64,000 bases of DNA, from contig JAHBBC010000011.1 of assembly GCA_019915015.1 (NCBI GenBank), forward strand, positions 310,001 through 374,000, in the 5' to 3' direction. This document shows positions 44,409 to 55,850 of the stretch, one piece after another. The notes below the pieces were generated by a model that was not told where the DNA came from, did no database searches, and saw only the letters and a program-made list of their open reading frames with translations. Source of the DNA: Auriscalpium vulgare (lineage: Eukaryota > Basidiomycota > Agaricomycetes > Russulales > Auriscalpiaceae). The first letter of the stretch is position 1. Each line of letters starts with the position of its first letter. Position numbers and translations under genes: made by a program.

Positions 44409-47230
44409 ATGCCATCGATTCTCAACCTCAAGTTCAAAGTCGGTCTGCCTACGCCCCCCCGCACAGATGCTCGACTTACAGGCTTTTTTGCACGCCGTCC
44501 CGCTTTCCTTCCAGGGCAACAAATCTTTTATCGCCTTCAGCAACCTCGGGGACGCCGACTCGCTCACAAAGACATGGAAGGTCCGTCACCCACCCTCTCG
44601 TCCTCGTCGTCTGTCCCCCGACCCCCTCCCAGGTCTGCACCAAGGTCGCTAGCTTTCTCGAGCAGGGCCAGCGCCTTGAGAACCTCAGCTGGCGGCTATG
44701 GCACCTCCAGAACCTCATGGTCGATACCGACAACGCCAAGTCCAAGCGGGAGTTCAAGAAGCTCTCCAAATGCATGAGCGACAAGCTCGACAAGGAGAAG
44801 GGCAGGTGTGTTGTCCTCGTCGCCGTCGCCGCTCAAGCCCTTGACCCTGAGACGTATCTCTGTCTTTGTTCTTCTGCGCCCCAGGAGCATCGAAGAGCTC
44901 GAAGCGCCAGGCTTCAAACGTAACCACTCCACCGATATCATCCGCCAGCGCGCAGCAGAGAAGGAGCGCAGCCGCGAGGCAAATCAAAGCAGACCCGGCA
45001 CCATTGGCCGCATGCAATTCACCTTCTCCGTTGACCAGCCCGCCCCCGCCGCCTCCGCCGCCCCCGTACAAAAACCCGACCTCAAACCCTCCGCCGAGTT
45101 TAAGGACAACGCTGCGCGCCGTGGTCGCCCCTCCACACGGTCCATGGCCACCGAGAATGCTGCCGACCCCGCCCCGACGCTCCCGGACGCGACCGATAAG
45201 GATCCACCTCTCACTCAGCGTGGCCGCAAGACCGCCACATCCTCGACCGACCTCCACGCCACCTCTAATGCCTCTGACGTCTCTCTCCGTTTTCCCTCGC
45301 TCTTCTCTAATGACTTCGGCCCGACAGCCCTCTTATACCCCACCCCGACTCTGGCAAACGGCATGAGCTACGGCGAGGACGTCCGCCACAAGGGCTCCCA
45401 CGGCGATACCTTCAGCATTATGCGGCCCACTATCGAACTTCCTCTCGACGAGCTCCTCGTCGAGTCCGGTGATTCTCCAGGGGCCTGGTCTCTTGGCGAT
45501 CACTCTCGCCATCTGGATCTGGTGGACCGACCTCCTTCTAGTGACCAGGATATCGACATGAAGCCCGCTGGCGACCTTTATTCCGATAATCACTTTTCAC
45601 AGGGTGCATTCACGCGCATCCAGACGGACGTCCCGCAGCAGACTGTGGCGCCTTCGAAGCTCGGTCCTCAAACCAATACGACAAGCAGCAGCTCCTCACG
45701 TCCGTCGTTGAGCGTGCGAACGCAGGGTGCCACGACCCGCTCGTCAGGACCAAGTGCGACCGCCACCAACCCTCCTGCACCTAATTCTAACAACAACTCA
45801 GCGCCCGGTGGCGTCAAGGCCGAGTGCTCGAACTGCGGTGCCACGCACACTCCGCTGTGGCGCCGTGGCCTGAATGACGAGCTCAACTGCAATGCGTGCG
45901 GTCTCTACTGCAAACTGGTAATGCGTTCGCATCTTTTTGACATTGTGCATGTGTTCTGAGCACCTCGTCTGCAGCACAAACGCCCCAGGCCGAAGAGCAT
46001 GCGCAACAGCCATGGTGAGGGCCGGTCGCAAGCCGCCCCACGCCAAGAATCGTCGGAAGTCATGGGTTTGTATCTTTCTTCCTCGGCGCCTGATGCCTCC
46101 GCCTCACGCGTGCATCTTTCGGCAGCGCAATGCTACAACTGTCACACGACTGCGACGCCGCTGTGGAGGAAGGACGACGAGGGAAAGACGGTGTGCAATG
46201 CGTGAGTGCTTACTATCACATGCCGACACGCCTCTCATCAACTGCTCGCTTCTTCCTTATCACCAGATGCGGGCTATAGTGAGTCACAATCAGCACCTCG
46301 CCATTCTTTCGATTCCATCTGATTGGTGGCCCTAGCTTCAAGCTGCATGGTTCTGCGCGCCCTATCTCCATGAAGTCCGACGTCATTCGCAAGCGCTCTC
46401 GCCACGACGCACGACGCGCGGGCAACGTCTCAGAGACGCCGTCCGCCAGCCCTGGCGCGAGCCGTCGTGCAACGCCCAACGCGGACGGGCTTTCGCCCAC
46501 GCTCGCGCCCGACTCAACAACCTCCTCGTACGACAACGGCGACTCGTTCGACTTCCGCAGCAGCACGCAGTCGGAGCTCGTCGGCGCGCTCGGGGGCGAC
46601 GGCGCGCAGCACACCGGGTATAATGGCCAGGACCTGTACTTCCCCGGGCCCTACCACCCGGACTACCTCTCACAGCTCTTCAACCAAACGAACGAGCACA
46701 CGTTCGCCGGCGAAACTTCGGACGCGGACAGCGCAGACACCAGGCGGAGCAAGCGTCGCCGCATGAGCAGCGATTCTGCGACGGACCCGCCGTCGAGCGC
46801 GGTCTCGTACTCATCATTCGGCGACAGCTTCTCAAGCTCGGGGACGTCCGCGACGTCCGCGTCGCACTCACAGCGCTCGTCGATGGAGTTCCCTTTCGCG
46901 AGCTACACAGCATCGTACAACGGGCTCATGCGAGGCGGCGCGAATGCGTTTTGGCACCCGCCGATGCTCCCGCAGACGAACTCGCCGCAGTTCATTCACC
47001 CGCCGATGCTCCCACCGGACGAGTCGCCGATGGACTTCCTGCACCCGCCGATGCTCCCGCAGGAGGAGAACGACTCGCTGTTCGCCACGTATCTCCATCC
47101 GCCTATGCTCCTCCCGGACCGCCACGACGACAGGGAGATGAACAATGTACATCAGCCGCACCCGCCTATGTTCCCGAACGACTGGAGCAACGGCAACGGC
47201 TACCCCGAGAACTCGATGCGCGCGTTCTAG
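44409..47230 (+). CDS. GATA transcription factor with two zinc fingers and N-terminal DUF1752
   Basis: Binds GATA-core DNA in the nucleus. The start is MPSILNLKFKVG, joined over an intron (phase checked: G|GC) to NKSFIAFSNLGDADSLTKTWK. The DUF1752 motif follows: KVASFLEQGQRLENLSWRLW. After a disordered middle, finger 1 is CSNCGATHTPLWRRG...CNACGLYCKL plus HKRPRPKSMR (about 45,830-46,010). Finger 2 is CYNCHTTATPLWRK...CNACGLYFKLHG (about 46,130-46,350), followed by a basic tail, KSDVIRKRSRHDARR. The C-terminus has a bipartite basic stretch (RRSKRRR) and five HPPM repeats. DUF1752 is typical of nitrogen regulators (AreA/Gaf1/Gln3), while two fingers are typical of siderophore repressors (SREA/Urbs1), so the target pathway cannot be fixed from sequence. 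Confidence 0.85.
46950..47185 (+). repeat. Five coding HPPM(L/F)xP repeats
   Basis: At the C-terminus of the GATA factor the motif occurs five times: FWHPPMLPQ, FIHPPMLPP, FLHPPMLPQ, YLHPPMLLP and HPPMFPN. They are separated by 12-18 acidic or polar residues (roughly 42-66 bases apart). The DNA is similar but not identical between copies, so the repeats are not newly made. Confidence 0.9.
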
Positions 47231-49458
47231 GCGCGCTGTCGCGAGGCACGCACCCACACGTGTGTGTTGTCGTTGCGGGTAGCAGCCCGCCGTCGCTCCT
47301 GGCCGGGTTCAGTTCATGACACGCTTCATCTCTTCTCGGGCATTTGCGTCTTTGGGCTTTCCTTTGTTGTTTGTCTCTAGATCATCGTTCCAGATCATCG
47401 TGCATTCGCGTCGGCAGGCATCATTGTTTTCTTTTCTCGTCGCATTTTAGTAGTAGTATTTTCTCCGCACCTTCCTTCATCATTCCCCTTGCCCTTCTCC
47501 TAGCGCCTGCTTGCATCATCTCCGCCTGCTTCCATTTCACTCTTGTCCTCTCATCTGCCTGCCCGTCTGTCTATTCTCTCACTATCGTCTCCCGGCTTCC
47601 TGATACGAGTTATTCTTCCTCAGCTATTCCTCACTCACTAGTCTCGGTCTGCTTCATGGCCACGTCGCTCACGTCTCCTTCCATTGTAACGCCCCCTATA
47701 TATTGTTACTGTGACGAGATAGCTAGCTAGTTGTACCACCGAAGTTCGCGAAGGGCTTCGCGATTCAAGCCCCACGAATATATATTTCTTGTAGCCATGT
47801 ATCCCAGAGCGCGCCTTGTACTTCGGAACGTCTTCGGAATCGGAAGTGGACGTGGCGTCCTATTCTCCGCCATTACCGGTGTTGAGATGTGTTGAATAGT
47901 TAGTGCGGGCGCAAGTCTTCTTGCTTGTACGTAGGCCGTTACCTTCTATTACCCCGCTGAGGTATACCGCTGGCCACACAGGATCAATACGTATACGAGG
48001 AATTGAGTAAGGCTTGCGCTATCTTCGAAATCGGGTCCGCGGTAGTACGTGTAAGCAGCTCGAACATCAGGGCATAATGAAGCCTGGAATTTAATGGCAA
48101 GACACATCGGAGCCCGCCTAACTCTAAGGACATGAAAGGGACCGGGCTACGGCATTCATTTGCTGGCCTTGGTGGGTAAAGCGTGGAGTATGGGAAGGGG
48201 ATAACTGGAACGAGGCCGAGTGGCGTGGAGCAGTGAGACTGAGCCCGAACACACACAGCAACTGGCACAGCACTCACGTCACGCTGTGTTCTCGCGTAGA
48301 AGGCACGCTGCTCCGCCGACTGTCAGACCGTGCGCGCGCCTGGCCGTGGTGCGCAGAAGAGGGCCTGGAACGCGAGCTCCCCGAGAGGGCTGATGCGATG
48401 CGAGTCTGCGCGCAGGCGCGCGCACGACGGCGTGCGAGGGACCTCTACAGCCGAGATTTAGTTTAGTGTGCTTGGAACCGGAATTTGGAAAAACATGTCT
48501 GTGCGCGCGCTCGCTTGGGGGCAGGAAGCCTGCATTGTCTGCGCGTGACCAAGACAATGGAAGGCCGCCTGGAAGGCGTTGTTCTGGTGGGAAGACGGGA
48601 TCCACGCACCTCTGCGCCGAGGGTCGGACAAGGCGCCTGCATGGCCGCGCGTCATGAGTTATGGCAAGGACAGGCACGGGCAGGCGTGCAGGGCTGCGCT
48701 GCGCAGGGTGGTTGCTAGATTCGGGTGGAACGGTAGGGGCGTCTACGGGCGTACAGTGACGGCGCCAAAGTGCGTCTGGGACGCGCGCCACCAGCGTAGG
48801 CGGGACTGGGATCTGGATCGGGCCACAAGATTCGGATCGGTCTGGCGAGGTCATGCGAGCGGAAAGGGACGGTCGGACGCGGGGGAGAAGGGGAGAACTC
48901 GCCCTGTGGAGACATGTCTGCGCGTTCGACGAGTCCTTTCGAATTCTGCGAACACCAGAGGGGGTCAGCGGATCGCTGGGCAACACGCATGCTGAGCGCT
49001 GGGATGCGGCGCCACGGGTGGTGGGGACGAAGAGGGACCGGAGGTCGATGCGTGTCCCTGCGATGCGAAGCCGTCGCGCCTGGAAGCAGAAACTTCGTCC
49101 GGAATGAAGGGCATGCTTCCCGGACGGACTCTTCTCTTACCTGTCCGGCCGCTGCGTCTCACGACCGCCCGCGAGGTGCCTGTGAGAGCGTCGGAGTACT
49201 TATGTTATGTGGGCATAGCCAACGAGTAGATGTGTTGACATACTCATCTGCCGTGTGTACGTGTCCAGGGTTCGGTCAGGGTCTGGAGGTGATGCTGCCA
49301 TTGGGCAGCTGCCAGTTCACTGGGTCAACGTTCTAGACGGTGCCGTGAGTCGGTATTGTGAAGCGTGGCGCCGGGCGTAAGAGTGGTTGTCTTCGGCGGC
49401 GAGGAAAGAGTTCTATTTCGCTTACCAACAGCGGGCGTCCCTTTCAAACTCCACCGCC
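47231..49458. other. GATA-factor 3' region and intergenic DNA
   Basis: 47,300-47,700 is C/T-rich and probably transcribed as 3' UTR. The rest shows only overlapping GC-driven open frames, the longest being 235 codons on the minus strand at 48,279-48,986, without motif or splice support. Confidence 0.4.
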
Positions 49459-49998
49459 ATGTCGACACGGTCCAAGCGCAGAGTCGAAGAGCCCGCGGAG
49501 AAGAAAAGCAGGAAGAAGTGAGTGCGTGCGTTTGGTATCTGGGAAACAGACAAGTTGATGACTGTCCGTGGGCTGTCAGGGCGAAAAAGGAGTCCGACGA
49601 TGAGGAGGAGTTTCAAGGTGGCGACTCGTCCGAAAGTGAAGTCGATGCCGGTGCGCTTCGATTTCGATCGCGCTTGATCGACTTTTGAAATCAACGCAGA
49701 GGAGCTGGGTTTCCTCGACACCAGCAACATCATCGAGGGCGGGCGGAGGACGCGCGGCAAGCGCATCGACTACACCAAGGTCGAGCCGTTGCCAGGTGAC
49801 GATGACGAGGAGGAGGATGAGGATGAGGTAAAGCCGAAGAAATCCAAGGCGAAAGCGAAGGAGAAGGAGAAGCCAAAGGCCTCGTCGTCGAGCTCCAGCA
49901 AAAAGCGTGCGGAGCCCGAGCCAAAGAAAAGCCCTGCGAAGAAGAAAGTCGTCGAGGAGGAGGACGAAGAAACGGAGGATAATGACGGCGACGAGTAA
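49459..49998 (+). CDS. CHZ1: Histone H2A.Z chaperone, CHZ1-type
   Basis: Escorts H2A.Z-H2B dimers for SWR1-dependent exchange. Three exons: MSTRSKRRVEEPAEKKSRK, then AKKESDDEEEFQGGDSSESEVDA (starts after an acceptor at about 49,579), then EELGFLDTSNIIEGGRRTRGKRIDY (after about 49,701). Phases at both junctions agree. The LDTSNII..GGRRTRGKxIDY block is the CHZ motif that contacts the dimer. The rest is a charged, disordered tail with alternating Lys and Glu/Asp runs, as in other Chz1 proteins. The length is about 140 residues, in the usual range. A general nuclear acidic protein is the alternative if the CHZ match is fortuitous. Confidence 0.65.
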
Positions 49999-51164
49999 AT
50001 TATGTGTACTTATTTGACCACTTCTTGGGGTTCGTTCAGACTGACGAGTGTATGTCAAGGAATGCAACAGAATTTTTGTACAGATTTCATGTCCTGCGTG
50101 CGAGAAGATGGGTATCCCCCAGTTGATGTTTCAAGATCCCAGCGAACGCCTTCGCCGTTCGGAGGCTACTCATCTGCGCACCCGTTATGCTTGCTTGATT
50201 TGATTCTATGACTTGCTCTCTGAGTGGCCTGCCGCTGTCGCACTGGTCGCCATGTTAGTATCGACACAACCCCGCGCTCAAATCGAAAACTATTCGTCGC
50301 CCCCGCCGCCGCCACAACTCACACCGGTTATTCCACTCCATCGATCTGGCTGACAGCTTATGCATATGCCTCGTCATGCAGTTCAGATGTCGATACTGGT
50401 CAATATCTTGAATGATGTGCCGTAGTCGTGCCCATGCGAGCAGCAAGGTACGAGTGCACTTGCATGTGCTCTAACGCGCGGCTCATCCCTTCCCAGCCAC
50501 GAAAGTCTTACACAACACCCGTTCCTGCTCGCCTCGCACTGGACCGGCAGCTGGATTGAGCGTGAGCCGGCTGTGCCGACTTCGGCGCCGTCTCGGTGCG
50601 CATCTCACAGACTACAGTTATCCTCATGTCGATGCTATCTCCGCCCCGCTGAACGAGCTGCCAAACTCGTAACGTCGGTGTGCTGTGCGATCGCGTCGAA
50701 CCTATCCGCCTCGGCGTGCACGTAGGCCCCACGCACGCAGTGCGGCACGCTAGGGTCGCCTCTGTCTTCGAGTCATGCGCACGCCCTCCGGGCCTCCGGG
50801 CCTTCAGCGACAAAGTCTGCCGCGCATGACTCTTGCTCGGAAGGCGTGTGGTGTAACACCTGTACCTCAAGCTTTGAGGATGGCATTCCCGGTGGTGGAT
50901 CTGGACGCTGACATCGAGACTTAAGCAATGCGTCGAGTAGGCCACTTGCTCCATTCACATTATGCGGCTGGTCTTTAGACACATGCGATGAGAAACTATG
51001 CTCCTCCGTCTCCGAGTTCTTTGTCCGACTAGTTTAGAATCGCGATATTTACTCTATGCCGAGTGTGAGGTACGAGTGGTCAAGTCTAGTGACGGTCGAT
51101 GAAGAAGCTAATGTGAGTACATGTGTGCTTCCTGATCCTACTGCACAGCAAACCAGTTTGTTTC
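49999..51164. other. Intergenic; nothing recognised
   Basis: Convergent region between the CHZ1-type gene and the acyl-CoA oxidase gene. Open frames up to 148 codons occur on the minus strand (50,508-50,954) without domain or splice support. Confidence 0.4.
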
Positions 51165-53821
51165 TCACAACTTGGCCTTGTCCTCGGCGGCACGTTTCTG
51201 CCCGCGCTCCAGGATCGGCTTGATCTGTGTCTGAAAAACGGCGCGGTCAGCAGCGTGAAACTAATATGCTAAGCAGAAGGCACCTCATACGCTGGCGTAA
51301 CTGTCGCCTGGTTCATCGGCTCCGTCTGGACGCGCTCCCACAGTGCTTCATAGACACCCCCATCGTACACACCGAGCGCGCTGTCCAGCTCCCAGTCACT
51401 CAGCCCGAACGCGTCGCTCAGCGCAACCGCTTCGGGCAGCAGCCGCAGGCACACTTGCGCGATCTGTTCGCGCAGGATGCGCGTGGACCCGGCAGAGAGG
51501 ATGGCGAACGAGAGGAGGTCGGAGAGCGCGGATTCGAGCGTGACGAGCAGATACTGTGTTCGGCATGGTTTTGAGTTGCTGCAAAGGTGGAACACTTGGG
51601 ATGTGAAACTTACTAGGATATAGAGATCTCTCAGGGTCGCTTGGTCTCGAGGCAGCAGAGACGACGACACCAGCTCGTCGACGAGCTCGCTCACTCGCAC
51701 CGCGACGAACGCGTCCGCAACAGCGTTCGACAGGCGTTGTGCCGCACCCGCGTCGAGACCACCATCCTGCACTCTGCCTGCATGCGCTTCGACGACGCGC
51801 GCGGCGCGGAGCTCCAGCATCAGCACGAGCTGCCCCGGGTTGTCTCCGAGTACACGTGTCGCTGGGGGTAGCTCCGACCGCGGAATGGCGAGCAGGCGCA
51901 GGTACTGTGTTGAGGGTGACAGTGTCGACTCGGAGGACGGTCGCAGGGCGTGGAACGCCTTCAACGCCGCCCGCACAACCTGCTCGTCGAGAACGAAGTT
52001 GTCGCCCTCGTACCTGCACACGTGTCAATACGGCCGGCGAAGTGTGAGGACGGGTGTAGACTTACGTCGCGCTCGGTAGGTACTGCGCATACAGCGTTCC
52101 GAGTCCCGCAAAAGCGCTGAACCCATGCCCGCCCAGTGCGCGCCGTGCGGCCTCAATGTCCCGCGCGGTCGCGGTCGTGACGAGCACCTTGAGCGCGCTC
52201 GTCGTCGCGTGCATCTCTGCGAGCGAGGACGTGTCACCTGCGGCGAGGCGCTGCGTTGTCGCAGAGAAGGCTGCGTTCTGGGGCGGCGTCAGGAGGCGGG
52301 GTTCAAGGGTAGTTGTGAGGAATGACTTACGAGGTACCGTCCTAGGTGGATGAAGACGTAGGCGCGCGCGAGGACGGGAAGTAGGCGATAGTAAACGGAT
52401 GGGTAGTGGAGGACTTGTTGCTCAGAACCGGTTGGTGTCGAGCCACCTTGGCGTCTGACAGTAGTGTAGCGCAGGGACACGGTGGCCGCTGCTTCACCGT
52501 CAGTTTCTAAGGTGGAAGGAGGATTGATTGGTCTTACCCTTGGCAAGTGTCCACCCGGCGGTTGTGACCATGCTGTACCGTCGTGTTGTCAGGCAGACGA
52601 GCAGGGATGAGCAGCGCTAGGTTCACCTAGATCGTATGTACAGCATCTGTCGACGCAAGTTGATCAACCAATTAAGGCCGTGGTAAAGCGAGCGCGTACA
52701 CCACCGTAGCTCATCTTCGAGTGAGGAGGTTTGACATAGCGCCCGTCCTCCGTGACCTGCGCGAACTTGGACAGCATGTTTTCGCGCGGTATCCGGACGT
52801 GTGTGAACTGTGCGAAACCGTGGTCGGTCGTCGCCCATCCACCCAAAGCCTTGGGTCCTAGATACTCCATAAATACAAACAGTGTGATTGGCTTTCTTCA
52901 CATACCAATGTCACCAATTCTGATCCCCGGTAGGACGGTGTGGTCCTCTAGGGAAAGTTAGCCCGGGTATTACACGCTAACGTAGAGTCAAACCTAGAGA
53001 TCTTAGTTGTACGAAGAACAAATGTGGGCCAGCCTTCTCTCCACCAGGAAGAACAAGCTGCGCCTGCACGACACCGTGCGTAGCCGTTCGCCCTAGCGCG
53101 CCGACCCACCACTTGGTGCTTGTCAGCGTAGGCGAGTGCACCTCAAACTCCCGCGCGGTAGGTAGGTACGTCGCAGTCGTTTCGAGTGCTGCAACGTTGC
53201 TGCCGTGCCCAAGCTCGGTCTGCAGATAGCAGCCTATGATACCACGATGTCGTACGAGTGTGGCGTAGCGGGCGAGGAGGGTACCAGAAGCCTGGCTGAG
53301 GAGTACAGGCTCGAAGGCTGAAATTGAGACAGTAAGCATTGGAGATGTGATTGTATATAATAGTGGCGGTAAACTGTGGGACGCACCGACGTCATGTAAT
53401 GTGATGGGCGTGCCGTCATCCAGCAAGCTGATGGCGAGCTGAGTCTCCTCGGCAGACCACCCAAGCGCGTCTCGAAGCTCGTAGATGCGCTTCGTCATAG
53501 CAAGGGCACGAGTATAGAGGTCGCCGCGAGACATAGAATGCCTAGCCAATTACGCAGAGCTCGAGTTAATGGATATCCTAAATCAAGGAGCTCTGGTGAG
53601 GGGAGGAAGAACCTGCTAGACTTGTCCAACGCTGGGTCGGACGATATGACGCTAGCGACATTTCCATGGCGCTCCCACTCTGAGCGTCCGCCTGCCATTA
53701 TGCACACAAAGTATTCTCGAGGGTGTCAGACTTCATACAGCAATGAGTGCGTACCGTACAGATACTCCCTGACGGCGGGGATATCGACAGACGCACCATG
53801 CCGCGCGTGGTCTAGGTCCAT
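51165..53821 (-). CDS. POX1: Peroxisomal acyl-CoA oxidase
   Basis: First enzyme of peroxisomal beta-oxidation: FAD-dependent conversion of acyl-CoA to enoyl-CoA with formation of H2O2. It starts MDLDHARHGASVDIPAVREYLYG (53821). Later exons read GGRSEWERHGNVASVISSDPALDKSSR, MSRGDLYTRALAMTKRIYELRD and GIIGCYLQTELGHGSNVAALETTA, with the FAD/substrate motif TELGHGSN. Then come SPTLTSTKWWVGALGRTATH, PRENMLSKFAQV, RALGGHGFSAFAGLGTLYA and YEGDNFVL, which carries the conserved catalytic Glu. The acyl-CoA oxidase C-terminal domain follows. The last exon ends ERGQKRAAEDKAKL, and the terminal AKL is an acceptable PTS1 peroxisomal signal. About ten introns are present. No lesion was seen. Confidence 0.9.
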
Positions 53822-53996
53822 CTTCAAGTGTGACGGAGTTTATTGCCTTGGGGAGAAGGGCGGTAGTGGATCAGTAGAGTCAGAGCCTGTTGCGCGTGAG
53901 CGTGAGAACTGTATCCCAAAGGACAGGCGGCGGCCCACTGCGGCACGTACTCACGTCGTCCTCTGCGACGGCTCCAACGTGCAACATACCCCGATA
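53822..53996. promoter_or_regulatory. Bidirectional promoter, acyl-CoA oxidase / DUF1770 gene
   Basis: Only 175 bases separate the two divergent start codons, so the promoter elements must be shared or overlap. No clear TATA box is visible. Confidence 0.55.
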
Positions 53997-54555
53997 ATGG
54001 CTGCAGAGAGCGCCCGGCCAGACTACATTACCCACCTCGCCCTCTCCCGCGCAGCTCAATCTCACGGCCGTCACGAGCGCACCGAACATGCACATCATGC
54101 CCCGCGCCTTCCCGCGTCCGTCATCCCCGATTTGCGCTTCGAGCAGACATACCTCAAGAAGATCACACCGTACGTTCGTCTTGAACGTGGCGTGAGAGTG
54201 AAGGGAAAGGAGAAGGAGGGAGATCATGTGGCTGGGGAGGTCGTCAGTGTCGAGTGGGGGAAGGTCATATGGATCACGGCGCGAGACCAGGTCATCAGTC
54301 CCTTGGTCCAAGGAGTTCTCTGGTGCGTCATGCGTACCCGTGATAACTACTGGACTTATACTAATGGTGATGATTTGTTAGGGGCACGGCTACCCACTTC
54401 ATGCGCCCGGTGCTTATGAGCTTGAGCGCATACTTATGGCCAGCGCACAAGCCGCCACCGCCGATGCACGAGGGCAAGGCTGCAGGGTGGCTGCGGAATT
54501 TGGGGCGCAGCCTATCTGGCAGTGTAAGTTTGTCGACGACGCCTTCCCATGCGTA
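53997..54555 (+). CDS. DUF1770 family protein
   Basis: Starts MAAESARPDYITHLALSRAAQSHGR. Exon 1 continues with IPDLRFEQTYLKKITPYVRLERG and WGKVIWITARDQVISPLVQGVLW. A 60-base intron (phase TG|G) leads to GTATHFMRPVLMSLSAYLWPAHKPPPP and the end SLSTTPSHA (TAA 54553-54555). The DLRFEQSYL...WITxRDQVISPLxQGxLWG pattern is the DUF1770 signature. The C-terminal hydrophobic stretch suggests membrane association, perhaps mitochondrial or peroxisomal. Function is unknown. It is divergent from the acyl-CoA oxidase gene. Confidence 0.68.
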
Positions 54556-54884
54556 ACGTCTGTCGGATGTCCGCGAACTTCGCGTCACGAGACAATCTTA
54601 CATGCCGGGAGAAAATATGTACATCCGGAGCAGAACAGCAGCAGAGTTACTCATCAGAATATCAGCATACGTAGCATACAAGATCCGAATTGACGAGGCT
54701 CGGTTCGGGAGCGTGTAGGGGAAGCAGATGAAGTTATCACGCAAACTATACAGTACGGGCCATTGCGACATACATACATCAAGCGTGCCGCGGACGTCAC
54801 CGACTCGGACTGACAAATCCTGTCTTCTCAGCTGGAGGATTCGACCTGCCCATCGTTTGCACCTTCAGAGCTTTGCTGTTCAAA

Positions 54885-55778
54885 ATGCCGAGCGTAGCCA
54901 TCGTCGGCGGCCATGGCCAGGTGCGTCCAGCAGCGGCGCACAAGTGATATATGCCAAAGTATGAAACACCTCTGCAGGTTGCGCTGCGCCTCACCCGTAT
55001 CCTAGCGCCTACACACGATATCACCTCAATCATCCGCAAGCCCGAACACATCCCCGCCCTGCAGTCCATCTCCCCCGGCATCTCGCCCCTCTTGCTGTCC
55101 ATCGAAGACTCGCCCGTCACCGACTTCACTCAGGCGTTCAGAGGCAAGGACGTCGTGGTGTTTGCTGCAGGCGCAGGTGGCAAAGGTGGACCGGAGCGGA
55201 CGAGGCAGGTGGACTACGAAGGCGCGGTGAAGGTGATGGACGCAATCGAGGGCGTTGAGGAGGGGCAGCGGCCGCGGCTGGTGCTCTTGAGCTCGATCGA
55301 TGTGAGGGATCCAGAAAAGATGCCCGAGCACTATGTACGTGCTGATGATTTCGGCCCATGGGACAAAGCTAATGAGCGCATAGAATGAGGATGATCGGCA
55401 GCTGTCTCATGCCATGCGGGCGGCCATCGGGCACTACTTCCAGTGCAAGTACGAGGCGGACAAGAACCTCGCCCAACGCACCGCGTTCAAGTGGGCCATC
55501 GTGCGGCCGAACGGGCTGCTCGACACCCCCGGTACCGGGCGCGTGTCGATCGGGCGCACGCATACGAAACCGTCCATCCCCGTACGTGAACATGAATCAA
55601 CTGACCGCAGGCCTAACTGACGGTGCTGCAGAGAGACGATGTTGCGGCGGTACTAGCGCAGCTCGTGGACCGGGAGGATGCGGCGGGGCTAGCGATGGAT
55701 GTCATAGGGGGCTCGACGCCGATATCGGAGGCGCTGGATGCGTTCGTTCAAAAGGGAGAAACAGATTTTCTCGGGTGA
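54885..55778 (+). CDS. NAD(P)-binding atypical SDR (NAD(P)H-like epimerase/reductase)
   Basis: Single Rossmann-fold protein. Exon 1 gives MPSVAIVGGHGQ with the GGxGx nucleotide-binding start. Exon 2 reads VALRLTRILAPTHDITSIIRKPEHI, FRGKDVVVFAAGAGG, VDYEGAVKVMDAIE and PRLVLLSSIDVRDPEKMPEHY. Later exons read YFQCKYEADKNLA (the Y..K dyad region), FKWAIVRPNGLLDTPGTGRVSIG, and RDDVAAVLAQLVDREDAAGLAMDVIGGSTPI, ending ETDFLG (stop 55776-55778). This is the usual order for atypical short-chain reductases of the PF13460 type. The substrate is unknown. It converges on the Golgi pH regulator gene with a gap of 72 bases. Confidence 0.78.
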
Positions 55779-55850
55779 GTGAAGCCTTGCGGAGAAGTTG
55801 TATGATACGTGATCCGCTCTACGTGTAAAATTACCTTGTCGACGAGTCCA

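Noticed and set aside
44135..44923. 262-codon plus-strand open frame over the GATA gene start
   Set aside because: It is in another frame from DUF1752 and crosses the introns of the GATA gene; its sequence is Arg/Ser/Pro nonsense.
48279..48986. 235-codon minus-strand open frame
   Set aside because: Arg/Pro/Ser-rich, GC-driven, overlapped by equally long frames on the other strand; no motif or exon partners.
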